64,000 nucleotides of DNA. Origin: Kibdelosporangium sp. MJ126-NF4 (GTDB taxonomy: Bacteria; Actinomycetota; Actinomycetes; Mycobacteriales; Pseudonocardiaceae). The stretch is from contig NZ_CDME01000011.1 of NCBI RefSeq assembly GCF_000826545.1, positions 956,001-1,020,000 on the forward strand, in the 5' to 3' direction. Below, piece after piece: positions 16,271 through 25,795 of the stretch. A model generated the notes under the pieces. That model searched no databases. It was not told the DNA's origin and worked only from the letters and a program-made list of their open reading frames with translations. Each line of letters starts with the position of its first letter. Within the stretch, counting starts at the first letter, position 1. The position numbers were made by a program, and so were the translations under genes.

Positions 16271-16290
16271 GAGACGGAACGGTTCGTCTC
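16271..16290. promoter_or_regulatory. palindromic operator 2 (GAGACG...CGTCTC)
   Basis: GAGACGGAAC pairs with GGTTCGTCTC (8 of 10 positions symmetric). It lies just after the candidate -10 and before the SDR ribosome-binding site (GGGAGGA, 16301-16307), a usual place for an operator. Confidence 0.6.
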
Positions 16291-16311
16291 GTCTTGTTTT
16301 GGGAGGACATT

Positions 16312-17166
16312 GTGCAGATCTCAGGTGCTACCGCGTCTCGTGTCTGGTTCATCACCGGCGCCAGTCGCGGTCTCGGCCGTGCCTTCACCGAGGCCGCGCT
16401 CGAGGCCGGTGACCGGGTGGTCGGCGCGGCACGCGATGTCACACCGCTCGATGGCCTCGTCGCTCGGTACCCGGAGCAGATGCTGGCCTTAAGGCTCGAC
16501 GTGACGGACCGCTCCGCAGTGGTCGATGTGGTTGCCGAGGCGGTCCGGTACTTCGGCAGGCTCGATGTTGTCGTGAACAACGCGGGGGCGCTGTTCGCCG
16601 GGATGGTGGAGGAGTTCTCCGAAGCACAGGCCAGGGCTCAGATGGAGGTCAACTTCTTCGGCTCGCTGTGGGTGAGCCAGGCCGTCATGCCTCACCTGCG
16701 GGCGCAGGGCAGCGGGCACATCCTGCAGATTTCCAGCATTGGGGCGCTTGGTGGTTTTCCCAGTACTGGGCTTTACAGCGCGAGCAAGTTCGCGCTGGAA
16801 GGGATGAGTGAGGCATTGGCTGCCGAGGCTGCTCAGTTTGGCGTAAAAGTCACCATCGTTCAGCCGGGCGGTTACTGGACAGATCTCTACACCAGCAGCA
16901 CTGCTACGGAGCCGGATCCCGTTTACGAGCCACTGCGCGAGGAGTTGGCGGCGCAGTGGGCGGAGGGGTCGGTTGACAGTGAACCTCGGTTGGCTGCGGT
17001 GGCGGTGATGGCGCTGGTCGCCAGCGATGATCCGCCGCTGCGGCTGCTTCTTGGCAGCATGGTTTATGACGTCGCGTTCAGCATTTCCCGGCAGCGCATG
17101 GAAACTTGGGCTGGTTGGGAAGAGGTCAGCCGTGCTGCGGAGAAGGCAGTTCCCTCGCCGAACTGA
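16312..17166 (+). CDS. short-chain dehydrogenase/reductase (SDR)
   Basis: A 284-residue classical SDR. The NAD(P) motif is TGASRGLG near residue 16, followed by VVNNAG, the catalytic serine in ISSIGALGG, and Y-x3-K as YSASK. The substrate cannot be inferred; sequence style is that of the group often annotated as oxidoreductase/SDR with unknown alcohol or ketone substrates. The GTG start at 16312 has GGGAGGA at 16301-16307, and the upstream in-frame ATG at 16243 lies in the promoter. It is divergent from tetR. A dehydrogenase gene also neighbours groEL2 in M. tuberculosis (Rv0439c), but orthology is not shown. Confidence 0.86.
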   Translation: MQISGATASRVWFITGASRGLGRAFTEAALEAGDRVVGAARDVTPLDGLVARYPEQMLALRLDVTDRSAVVDVVAEAVRYFGRLDVVVNNAGALFAGMVEEFSEAQARAQMEVNFFGSLWVSQAVMPHLRAQGSGHILQISSIGALGGFPSTGLYSASKFALEGMSEALAAEAAQFGVKVTIVQPGGYWTDLYTSSTATEPDPVYEPLREELAAQWAEGSVDSEPRLAAVAVMALVASDDPPLRLLLGSMVYDVAFSISRQRMETWAGWEEVSRAAEKAVPSPN

Positions 17167-17170
17167 CCGG

Positions 17171-17234
17171 CGTGTCCACCTTTCCGGCACACCGTGTCCA
17201 CCTTCCAGCACACCGTGTCGACCTTTGCGGCACA
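17171..17234. repeat. three tandem copies of a 21-22 nt unit (CGTGTCCACCTTTCCGGCACA)
   Basis: Units lie at 17171-17192, 17193-17213 and 17214-17234, each beginning CGTGTC-A/G-ACC and ending GCACA(C), with a few differences. The array starts 5 nt after the SDR stop. The CGTGTCCACC core occurs once more at 17297-17306 and inverted near 17400. The 315-nt gap 17167-17481 otherwise holds no gene. Confidence 0.75.
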
Positions 17235-17295
17235 TCGAGATTCCCCTACCTGCGGGGCTCTGTGTGCCGAGGTGGCTACTTTCCAGCGTTTTTTC

Positions 17296-17410
17296 GCGTG
17301 TCCACCATTGCGGATTAGCGTGAGTTATCCATCCGACTCACTTTCAGCTTTCGCACTTTTCGCTTCGCGCCGCGCACGGATCAACTCACGCACCGCAATG
17401 GTGGACACGC
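17296..17410. repeat. long imperfect inverted repeat (about 34-nt arms)
   Basis: The left arm 17296-17330 (GCGTGTCCACCATTGCGG, then GCGTGAGTT and ATCC) matches the reverse complement of 17378-17410 with two small gaps. The 47-nt centre is less GC-rich. RNA from either strand could form a long stem. It carries the same CGTGTCCACC core as the adjacent tandem repeats. Confidence 0.75.
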
Positions 17411-17420
17411 GCACGCGCGC

Positions 17421-17456
17421 GAACGCGCCCCAGGAAGGTTCTCCTGGGGCGCGTTC
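17421..17456 (-). terminator. groEL terminator hairpin
   Basis: A perfect 15-bp stem (GAACGCGCCCCAGGA at 17421-17435, partner at 17442-17456) with a 6-nt loop lies 25 nt after the groEL stop on its downstream side. It is a strong intrinsic-type terminator without a clear T-tract. Confidence 0.8.
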
Positions 17457-17481
17457 TTGGCCTTGCGGTGGTTGGACTAGA

Positions 17482-19258
<1,777 letters not shown>

Positions 19259-19262
19259 CACG

Positions 19263-19291
19263 TGTTTAGCACTCGGCCGGGGCGAGTGCAA
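19263..19291 (-). promoter_or_regulatory. groEL promoter
   Basis: On the minus strand TTGCAC (19291-19286) and TAAACA (19268-19263) are separated by 17 nt. The promoter is embedded in the second CIRCE box, as expected for an HrcA-repressed groEL gene. Confidence 0.65.
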
Positions 19292-19292
19292 G
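19266..19292. promoter_or_regulatory. CIRCE operator 2 (HrcA box, less perfect)
   Basis: TTAGCACTC-N9-GAGTGCAAG has one perfect arm and one arm with two changes. It overlaps the -35 and -10 of the groEL promoter and is separated by 7 nt from the first box. Confidence 0.88.
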
Positions 19293-19301
19293 AAACGCTG
19301 G

Positions 19302-20579
19302 TCAGCTGGGTGGGATTCCGGTGAGTGTCGGCAGCGGCCGCCTGGTCGTCACCACGCCGCCCTGAGTTCGCCTGGTCGTGCTCGAGGGGTTCTCGCCGAC
19401 CGGGATCTGCGGCTTGGACGTGCCGGTCTCCTCGGAGCCGCCGCCACCACCACCGCCACCGCCCTTGCTGGACAGCAGCACGACGACCAGCACGACGACG
19501 GCGATCGCGACCAGACCGACCAGCACGGGCACCAGCCAGCGCTTGCCGCCCTTGTCGCCGGTGAACGCCGACGAACCGACCGGGGTCGGCGGGCGCACCC
19601 GGTGGAAGTCGCCAGGAGCCTGCTGCTGTTGTTGCTGTTGCTGGACCGGCGGCTGCTGCTGGGCCTGCTGCGGTCCCTGGGGCGGTCGGTAGGCCTGCTG
19701 CTGAGGCGTCGGCTGCGCGCTCGCCGGGCGCGGCGGCTCGCTGCGCTGGGCCTGCTGCAGCGCCTGACGGGCCGCGCCGACCAGCGCCTTGCAGTCGGCG
19801 TAGCGGACCTTCGGGTCCTTGGCCATGCCCCGGCGGATCACCTCGTCGATCGCCGCGGGCAGCGCGACGATGCCGGTGACCGCGGGCGGGTCCAGATTGA
19901 GGTGGCCCTGGATGACCTCGGGGACCTTGCCCTGGTACGGCGGCCGCCCGGTCAGGCAGGCGAACAGCACACACGCCAGCGAGTACGCGTCCGTGCGGCC
20001 GTCCACCGGCTCACCGCGCAGGTGCTCCGGCGCGGCGTACGTCGGCGAGCCGAGGAAGTCCCCGCTGCGGGTGCGGTGACCGGTGGCACCGCGCCTGGTC
20101 AGGCCGAAGTCGGCGAGGTAGACGTGCTCGGTCGAGGTCTCCCTGCTGGTCACCAGCACGTTCGCCGGTTTGACGTCCAGGTGCACCAGGCCGCGGTCGT
20201 GCAGCGTGTCCAGCGCCTCGGCGACCTGCCCGAGCAGCGAGAGCGTGCGCTCCGGCGCGATCGGGCCGTCCCGGATGATGCTGGCCATGTCGGAGCCGTC
20301 GACCAGCCGCATGGCGATGTAGAGCAGGCCGTCGACCTCACCGAAGTCGTACAGCGGCACGACGTTGGCGTGGTCGATCGCGGAGGTGTTTCTCGCCTCG
20401 TCGACGAACCGCTCCCGGAACTCCGCGTCCTCACCCAGGTGCTCGCCGATGACCTTGAGGGCCACCTTCCGACCGAGCCGGACGTCGGTGGCCTTGTACA
20501 TGACGCTCATGCCGCCACGGCCAAGCACACCGTCGATCCGGTAATGCCCTAGGCGACGCCCGGTGAGGTCCTCCGACAC
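19302..20579 (-). CDS. membrane Ser/Thr protein kinase (non-RD catalytic loop)
   Basis: A 425-residue PknB-type kinase. The glycine loop is LGRGGMSVMY, the ATP-anchoring lysine is in VALKVI, and DFG is in LADFGLTRRG. The catalytic loop reads HLDVKPANVL, with leucine where RD kinases have arginine. A Gln/Pro-rich juxtamembrane region (including eight consecutive Q) leads to one transmembrane helix (about 350-372), a run of nine Gly and a Thr/Pro-rich tail outside the cell; there are no PASTA repeats. GTG 20579 (VSEDLTGRRLG) is preferred over GTG 20612 by similarity to kinase starts; neither has a strong ribosome-binding site. It may be cotranscribed with the AIM24 gene upstream. Confidence 0.88.
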   Translation of the reverse strand: MSEDLTGRRLGHYRIDGVLGRGGMSVMYKATDVRLGRKVALKVIGEHLGEDAEFRERFVDEARNTSAIDHANVVPLYDFGEVDGLLYIAMRLVDGSDMASIIRDGPIAPERTLSLLGQVAEALDTLHDRGLVHLDVKPANVLVTSRETSTEHVYLADFGLTRRGATGHRTRSGDFLGSPTYAAPEHLRGEPVDGRTDAYSLACVLFACLTGRPPYQGKVPEVIQGHLNLDPPAVTGIVALPAAIDEVIRRGMAKDPKVRYADCKALVGAARQALQQAQRSEPPRPASAQPTPQQQAYRPPQGPQQAQQQPPVQQQQQQQQAPGDFHRVRPPTPVGSSAFTGDKGGKRWLVPVLVGLVAIAVVVLVVVLLSSKGGGGGGGGGSEETGTSKPQIPVGENPSSTTRRTQGGVVTTRRPLPTLTGIPPS

Positions 20580-20633
20580 GGAGCGCAGCCTAACGTCCGC
20601 ACTCAGCCGCACGTGGACGTATCCGCCAATTGG

Positions 20634-21266
20634 TTAGGAGAGTGCCGCGATCATGGTCTGAGGTTTGCGCGTCTGGGTGAGCACCTGGCCGGGACCGGCG
20701 AAGTCGAGCAGCAGGCCCTCACCGGTGCGCATGGACTGCGGAACCGACTGGCTGACCGCCCGCAGCCGGGTCTGGGTGCCCTCGGTGTAGGCGACGAGAG
20801 ACGCCGGTGTGACGGTGATCGCCGCGCCTGGTTCCAGGTTGATCACGTCCAGCGCGCCGCATGAGGCGAGCACCACGGAGCCCTGGCCGGAGACGTGCTC
20901 GAGAAAGCCGGTCTCGGCGCCGAACATCGGCCGGAAGGCCTGCCAGCTCGTCTCGTACTGGATCGTGCTCGACGCGGCCAGCGAGCAGCCACGCGTCACG
21001 CACCAGCCCGTGATGCCCTCCAGTTCGAGCGTGTACACCTCGCCGGGCAGCGCGGGCGCCACGTCCACCCACCCGCCTTCCGGCGGCGCGGTGAACAGCG
21101 TCGGGTGGGACCGCTTGCCGCGCACACCGCCCCGGGGGCGCACGTCGATCTGCACGCCGTAGCTCGCGGAGAGCATCAGGTCGTAGTCGGCCTGGATCGC
21201 CTCGCCGGGCGCCAGTAAGAGCCTGGCCACGCCGTACGCAGGGGTATGTCGGGTCCGGACCTGCAA
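20634..21266 (-). CDS. AIM24-family protein
   Basis: A 210-residue all-beta protein of the AIM24 (TIGR00266-like) family, with the characteristic N-terminus (VRTRHTPAYGVARLLLAPGEAIQ), the internal SLAAS and ETGFLEHVSGQGSVVLASCG segments and a C-terminal GLLLDFAGPG. The role of bacterial AIM24 proteins is not known; the yeast namesake affects mitochondrial inner-membrane organisation. The start is a TTG with a strong GGAGGGG six nt upstream. It precedes the kinase gene on the same strand. Confidence 0.83.
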   Translation of the reverse strand: MQVRTRHTPAYGVARLLLAPGEAIQADYDLMLSASYGVQIDVRPRGGVRGKRSHPTLFTAPPEGGWVDVAPALPGEVYTLELEGITGWCVTRGCSLAASSTIQYETSWQAFRPMFGAETGFLEHVSGQGSVVLASCGALDVINLEPGAAITVTPASLVAYTEGTQTRLRAVSQSVPQSMRTGEGLLLDFAGPGQVLTQTRKPQTMIAALS

Positions 21267-21365
21267 CGTTCCCCTCCGTGTTCACGCGTGCGTCGCGGTC
21301 AGAGTCTTACACGTCACGCTGTCGTCACGGTGTCATCGCGGTGCGCGACGAGGCAGGATGCATGC

Positions 21366-22586
21366 GTGCCGAACACAGCGACCAGACTCCGCAGCGTCGA
21401 TTCTTACCGTGCGACCATCCGCGCACTGGTGACCGACCTGCCGATCGAGCGGCTCCCGGTGGCGGACTGCCTCGGGCTCGTACTCGCCGAGGACCTGACG
21501 GCACCCATCGCGCTGCCGCCGTTCGACAACTCCGCCATGGACGGCTACGCGGTGCGCTCCGTCGACGTGGTCGGTGCGAGCGAGGACAGCCCGGTCGAGT
21601 TGCCGGTGCTCGAGGACATCCCGGCCGGGCGGACCGACGTGGTGCCGCTGCTGCCGGGAACCGCGCACCGGATCATGACCGGCGCCCCGCTGCCGCCGGG
21701 CGCGGACTCGGTCGTCAAGGTCGAGCTGACGGACTCGGGCGTGACGAAGGTGCGTGTCTTCTCGCCTGTCAACGTTGGCACCCACCTGCGCAGGACGGGC
21801 GAGGACGTGCGCGAGGGCGCGACGGTCCTGACCAAGGGGACCGTCCTCGCGCCGCCCCAACTCGGGTTCCTGGCCGCGCTCGGGTTGTCCCACCTGCCCG
21901 TACAGCGCCGCCCGCGCGTGCTGATCCTGTCCACGGGCACGGAGCTCGTGCCGCCGGGGACACCGCTGACGCATGGGCAGATCTACGAGTCCAACAGCGT
22001 GCACCTCGCCGCCGCCGTGCAGGAGATCGGTGGGGTCACGCACGTGCTGCGGTCAGTCCCGGACGATGTCGACGCGCTGTACAGCGCGCTTGAGCCGCAT
22101 CTGAAGGACCACGACCTGCTGATCACCACCGGCGGGGTGAGCGCTGGCGCGTACGAGGTGGTCAAGGACGCCCTGGCTGGTGAGGGCGTGGAGTTCGTCA
22201 AGGTCGCCGTGCAGCCCGGCGGGCCGCAGGGATTCGGCACATACATGGGGTTGCCCGTTGTCACACTGCCCGGCAACCCGGTCAGCGCGGCGCTGTCGTT
22301 CGAGCTGTTCGTACGGCCCGCGTTGCTGCGCGCGATGGGACGCCCGGACGTCGACCGCAAACGTGTGCGCGCCAAGGCCAGCAGCGCGATGAAGTCCCCG
22401 GCCGGGCGCAAGCAGTACCGGCGGGGCCACCACGAGGCCGGGTCGGTGCAGGCCGTGCCGGTCGGCGGGCCGGGGTCGCACCTGCTGATGGCCTTCGCTC
22501 AGGCCAACTGCCTGATCGAAATCCCCGAGGACGTCACCGAGGTGCCCGAGGGCGGGGATGTCCAGCTGCTCATGCTCACTCCGTGA
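21366..22586 (+). CDS. moeA: molybdopterin molybdenumtransferase MoeA
   Basis: A 406-residue MoeA, which inserts molybdate into adenylated molybdopterin. Family motifs are visible: PPFDNSAMDGYAVR near residue 52, IMTGAPLPPGADSVVKVE, GTELVPPG, and DLLITTGGVSAGAYEVVK in the MoCF-binding domain, ending with the MoeA C-terminal domain. GTG 21366 (VPNTATRLRSVDSYR) is chosen; longer upstream versions are not conserved-looking. The cofactor would serve the molybdenum hydroxylase at the window start. It lies upstream of psd-pssA, as moeA2 does in M. tuberculosis. Confidence 0.94.
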   Translation: MPNTATRLRSVDSYRATIRALVTDLPIERLPVADCLGLVLAEDLTAPIALPPFDNSAMDGYAVRSVDVVGASEDSPVELPVLEDIPAGRTDVVPLLPGTAHRIMTGAPLPPGADSVVKVELTDSGVTKVRVFSPVNVGTHLRRTGEDVREGATVLTKGTVLAPPQLGFLAALGLSHLPVQRRPRVLILSTGTELVPPGTPLTHGQIYESNSVHLAAAVQEIGGVTHVLRSVPDDVDALYSALEPHLKDHDLLITTGGVSAGAYEVVKDALAGEGVEFVKVAVQPGGPQGFGTYMGLPVVTLPGNPVSAALSFELFVRPALLRAMGRPDVDRKRVRAKASSAMKSPAGRKQYRRGHHEAGSVQAVPVGGPGSHLLMAFAQANCLIEIPEDVTEVPEGGDVQLLMLTP

Positions 22587-22671
22587 CCGGTCGCATACGA
22601 AGAGCCATTGATCCCACCTTTTCCGGGCACTAGAATTCACCGACCGGGTAATTCACGTGGATGACCCGATG

Positions 22672-22734
22672 GGTGCCGGTGCATCGTCGGGGGGATGCAT
22701 CGGCACCTGGTTCGACCAAGTCGGGCAGACTTGG
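22672..22734 (+). other. two hairpins in the moeA-psd gap (possible leader structure)
   Basis: A 14-bp stem (22672-22685 with 22694-22707, one G-U mismatch, 8-nt loop) is followed by a 7-bp stem CCAAGTC/GACTTGG (22716-22722 with 22728-22734, 5-nt loop). They end 37 nt before the psd start. The first may be the moeA terminator; the pair may also be a structured leader of psd. Confidence 0.5.
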
Positions 22735-22771
22735 GGGCACCTCACCCGTCGTGATTCAGGAAAAGGCCGCA

Positions 22772-23470
22772 GTGACTTCTTCCCCGCAACGTCCCGTCGC
22801 CCACTTCGTCGAGCTGGCGCGCGGGATCGTGCCACCCATGAACCCGGCGGGCCGCCCGTTCGTTCTCGCCGCCGCCGCGCTCACGCTCGTGCTGCGCAGA
22901 ATCTGGCGGCCGCTCGGTGTCGTCGGCGCGGTGCTCACCGGCTGGACGGCGTGGTTCTTCCGCGAGCCGAAACGAGTCACCCCGAGCCGCTCCGGTCTGG
23001 CGGTGGCTCCGGCTGACGGCATGGTTTCGCAGGTCGCCGAGGTCGTCGCGCCGCCGGAGCTCGGCCTCGGCGACACCCCGATGCTGCGGGTGAGTGTGTT
23101 CCTCTCGGTGTTCGACGTGCATGTCCAGCGCGTGCCCGCCTCCGGCGAGGTGCTGCGCAAGATCTACCACCCCGGCAAGTTCCTCTCGGCGGACCTGGAC
23201 AAGGCCAGCGAGGAGAACGAGCGCAACACGCTGCTGCTGCGCACCGTGGACGGCCACCAGCTGGTCGTCGTGCAGATCGCCGGTCTCGTGGCGCGGCGGA
23301 TCGTGTGCCACGTCGACGAGGGCGAGAAGGTCACGGCCGGTGCCACGTACGGCCTGATCCGGTTCGGTTCCCGTGTGGACACCTATGTGCCCCGCGGCAG
23401 CCGTGTGCTGGTCGAACCGGGCCAACGGACGATCGGTGGCGAGACCGTGCTCGCCGAACTGGGAGGCTGA
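22772..23470 (+). CDS. psd: phosphatidylserine decarboxylase proenzyme
   Basis: A 232-residue short-form phosphatidylserine decarboxylase that makes phosphatidylethanolamine in the membrane. Hydrophobic segments near residues 25-55 precede the catalytic region with FLSVFDVHVQRVPASG. The self-cleavage site is the GS of RFGSRVDTY near the C-terminus, the form seen in the short class; cleavage would create the pyruvoyl group. GTG 22772 (VTSSPQRPVAHF) has AAGG a few bases upstream; the longer frame to 22661 runs through hairpins. It is followed 4 nt later by pssA. Confidence 0.93.
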   Translation: MTSSPQRPVAHFVELARGIVPPMNPAGRPFVLAAAALTLVLRRIWRPLGVVGAVLTGWTAWFFREPKRVTPSRSGLAVAPADGMVSQVAEVVAPPELGLGDTPMLRVSVFLSVFDVHVQRVPASGEVLRKIYHPGKFLSADLDKASEENERNTLLLRTVDGHQLVVVQIAGLVARRIVCHVDEGEKVTAGATYGLIRFGSRVDTYVPRGSRVLVEPGQRTIGGETVLAELGG

Positions 23471-23474
23471 GCCA

Positions 23475-24491
23475 ATGGCGGCGCGTACCGCCCCTGGAGT
23501 TCGACTACTACCCAACGCGATCACGGTGCTCGCGATGTGCGCGGGCCTGTCGGCCGTGCAGTTCGCGTTGCACGGCAACTACTCGGCCGTGCTCGCGTCG
23601 ATCTTCGCCGCGGCGATACTGGACAGCCTGGACGGCCGGATCGCCCGGCTGCTGGACGCGACCACGAAGATGGGCGCCGAGCTGGACTCGCTGTCCGACG
23701 CGATCGCGTTCGGCGTGGCGCCCGCTCTCGTGCTGTACCACTGGAAACTCGGCGAGGACGCCAACCGTCTCGGCTGGATCTTCGCGCTGGTGTTCGCGGT
23801 CTGCATGATCCTTCGCCTGGCGCGCTTCAACACGCTGCTCGAGGACACCAACCAGCCGCCGTACGCCAAGGAGTTCTTCGTCGGCGTACCCGCGCCCGCG
23901 GGCGGCATGCTCGCGTTGCTGCCGATGATCGTGTGGCTGGAGTTCGACCGGTCCGAGGGCTGGTGGAGCGACCAGCGTGTGGTGATGGTGTGGACAGTCG
24001 CGGTGGCGGCGTTGCTGATCAGCCGTATCCCCACGCTGTCGGTGAAGACAGTGCGGGTGCCGCCGCGGATGGTCGTGCCGGTCCTGGTCAGTGTCACGGC
24101 ACTGGCCGCGGCTGTGGTCACGTACCCGATCGCGGCGCTGGGCATCTTCCTGATCGTCTACCTGCTGCACATCCCGTACGCGGTGCGCAGGAAACACTGG
24201 CTGGCCAAGCACCCCGAGGCCTGGGACGTGCCGCCCCGCGAGCGCCGCGCGATCCGCAGCCAGGCCCGCCGCCTCGGACTGCGCCCACCGCTGCGCCGCC
24301 GAGTCGCCGGGGTGGCCCGCCGAGTCCGGATCGGCGGCCGACGCACGGACGAGAACGACCAGTTGCACGCCGGTTGGCAGTCGTACCTCCCGCCGGAGCA
24401 GCATCCGCGCGTGATCGGGCCGACGCCCAAGCGGCGCAGCTGGCGCCGGATCGGACTACGCCGTCAGCCGCGCCCGCCGCGCGACCGCTGA
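23475..24491 (+). CDS. pssA: CDP-diacylglycerol-serine O-phosphatidyltransferase
   Basis: A 338-residue integral membrane enzyme that makes phosphatidylserine from CDP-diacylglycerol and serine. The CDP-alcohol phosphotransferase signature D-x2-DG-x2-AR-x8-G-x3-D-x3-D is complete (LDSLDGRIARLL... GAELDSLSD, residues about 51-76). About seven or eight hydrophobic helices follow. The C-terminal 70 residues are an unusually long Arg-rich cytoplasmic tail (RRAIRSQARRLG..., RRRVAGVARRVR). ATG 23475 has GGGAGG at 23461-23466. It is in one operon with psd, which uses its product. Confidence 0.93.
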   Translation: MAARTAPGVRLLPNAITVLAMCAGLSAVQFALHGNYSAVLASIFAAAILDSLDGRIARLLDATTKMGAELDSLSDAIAFGVAPALVLYHWKLGEDANRLGWIFALVFAVCMILRLARFNTLLEDTNQPPYAKEFFVGVPAPAGGMLALLPMIVWLEFDRSEGWWSDQRVVMVWTVAVAALLISRIPTLSVKTVRVPPRMVVPVLVSVTALAAAVVTYPIAALGIFLIVYLLHIPYAVRRKHWLAKHPEAWDVPPRERRAIRSQARRLGLRPPLRRRVAGVARRVRIGGRRTDENDQLHAGWQSYLPPEQHPRVIGPTPKRRSWRRIGLRRQPRPPRDR

Positions 24492-24540
24492 ATTCGATTT
24501 CGCCCAGAATTCGACTTGCACCACACCGCATGATCGAGTC

Positions 24541-25296
24541 ATGCGCTCGTTTGAGGAACTGGTAGCGGAGGCGGACGCCGAGCCCACCGAGGGCTGGGAC
24601 TTCTCGTGGTTCGAAGGCCGGGCGACGGAAGCCCGGCCTTCGTGGGGATATCAGCGGTCCATGGGCGAACGGATGGCCGCGGCGAGTGCCGCGCTGGACA
24701 TCCAGACCGGTGGTGGCGAAGTCCTCGCCGGTGTCCCGAAACTCCCGCCTGTCTGTGCCGCCACGGAAGCATGGCCGCCGAACGTGGCCAAGGCGACGGC
24801 GTTGCTGCACCCGTTGGGCGCGGTGGTCGTGGCCGATCCGGAGGAACCGCCGCTGCCTTTCGCGGACGGCGCCTTCGACCTCGTGGTCAGCAGGCATCCG
24901 GTGCGGCCGTACTTCGACGAGATCGCACGGGTTCTGCGCCCCGGAGGCACGTACTTCGCACAGCACGTCGGCCCGGCGAGCGTGTTCGAGGTGGTCGAGT
25001 ACTTCCTCGGCCCGTTGCCCGACGAGACGCGTGCGGGCCGCCATCCCGACCTGGAACGGGCCGAGGCCGAGGCAGCCGGGCTGGAGATCGTCGACCTGCG
25101 CACCGAGCGGCTGCGGATGGAGTTCTTCGACGTCGGCGCGGTCGTGCACTTCCTGCGCAAGGTGATCTGGATGGTGCCGGGCTTCACCTCGGCCGCGTAC
25201 CTGCCGCGGTTGCGTGAGTTGCATGAGCAGATCGCGGCCGACGGCCCATTCGTGGCGCACAGCAGTCGGACGTTGTTCGAGGCCCGCAGGCCCTGA
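24541..25296 (+). CDS. SAM-dependent methyltransferase (class I)
   Basis: A 251-residue protein with a Rossmann-like methyltransferase core. PPLPFADGAFDLVVSRHPV matches motif II/post-I of the Methyltransf_11 type and EIARVLRPGGTYFAQHVG is motif III. The glycine-rich motif I is degraded (TGGGEVLAGVPKL), as in several actinobacterial relatives. The substrate is unknown. It follows pssA after 49 nt and may be in the same operon. A 12-bp perfect hairpin (24612-24642) lies within its first 35 codons. Confidence 0.82.
   Translation: MRSFEELVAEADAEPTEGWDFSWFEGRATEARPSWGYQRSMGERMAAASAALDIQTGGGEVLAGVPKLPPVCAATEAWPPNVAKATALLHPLGAVVVADPEEPPLPFADGAFDLVVSRHPVRPYFDEIARVLRPGGTYFAQHVGPASVFEVVEYFLGPLPDETRAGRHPDLERAEAEAAGLEIVDLRTERLRMEFFDVGAVVHFLRKVIWMVPGFTSAAYLPRLRELHEQIAADGPFVAHSSRTLFEARRP
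24612..24642. repeat. intragenic 12-bp perfect hairpin
   Basis: CGAAGGCCGGGC (24612-24623) pairs perfectly with 24631-24642 around a 7-nt loop, inside the methyltransferase gene about 70 nt from its start. It is strong enough to affect transcription or translation of the mRNA. Confidence 0.6.
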
Positions 25297-25366
25297 TCCG
25301 CCGTCGTGGCGCAGGCCACTCCCCGACACTTTCCCATTTACATAAGTGCGTGATACAACTTTTTGT

Positions 25367-25795
25367 GTGACTCTTCCTGCCGCCGACCTGGTCGTGGCGA
25401 TCGAGAGCGTGACACGGCTGATGAAACAGCTCAGCCAGGGCACGGGGATGTCGATCACCGCGGCCGGGGTGCTGTCGACCCTCGACCGGCTGGGGCCCCG
25501 TCGGCTGACCGAGCTGGCCGCGTCGGAGAACGTCTCGCAGCCCGCGATGACCCAGCTGATCTCGCGGCTCGGCGACGCCGGGCTCGTCGAACGCGTGGCC
25601 GACGACACCGACCGCCGCGCCGTCCAGTTGCACATCACCGACGCGGGCCGCGCCCAGCTCGCCTATCGCCGACAGGTCAAGACCGAACGGCTCGAAGAGC
25701 TGCTGAGCGAGCTCGACCCGGCACACCACGAAGCGTTGACCGCCGCGATTCCCGCGATCAACGCACTGACCGAACTCTCGGGGGTCACGGCATGA
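25367..25795 (+). CDS. MarR-family transcriptional regulator
   Basis: A 142-residue winged-helix regulator: RLTELAASENVSQPAMTQLISRLGDAGLVERVADDTDRRAVQLHIT is the recognition helix and wing. GTG 25367 (VTLPAADLVV) is preferred; GTG 25346 would add seven residues. Upstream sequence is locally AT-rich (CATAAG, GATACAACTTTTT), so the promoter is close and the mRNA may be leaderless. The stop overlaps the transporter start (ATGA), so it very probably controls that exporter; the ligand is unknown. Confidence 0.87.
   Translation: MTLPAADLVVAIESVTRLMKQLSQGTGMSITAAGVLSTLDRLGPRRLTELAASENVSQPAMTQLISRLGDAGLVERVADDTDRRAVQLHITDAGRAQLAYRRQVKTERLEELLSELDPAHHEALTAAIPAINALTELSGVTA

Noticed and set aside
17171..17234. 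CRISPR-like repeat array
   Set aside because: The units are directly abutting without spacers and no cas gene is present.
22661..22771. N-terminal extension of phosphatidylserine decarboxylase
   Set aside because: It would be translated through two hairpins and shows no family similarity; GTG 22772 has a ribosome-binding site.
25363..25791. Upstream extension of the MFS transporter frame
   Set aside because: It overlaps marR completely; the ATG at 25792 in an ATGA overlap is the natural start.
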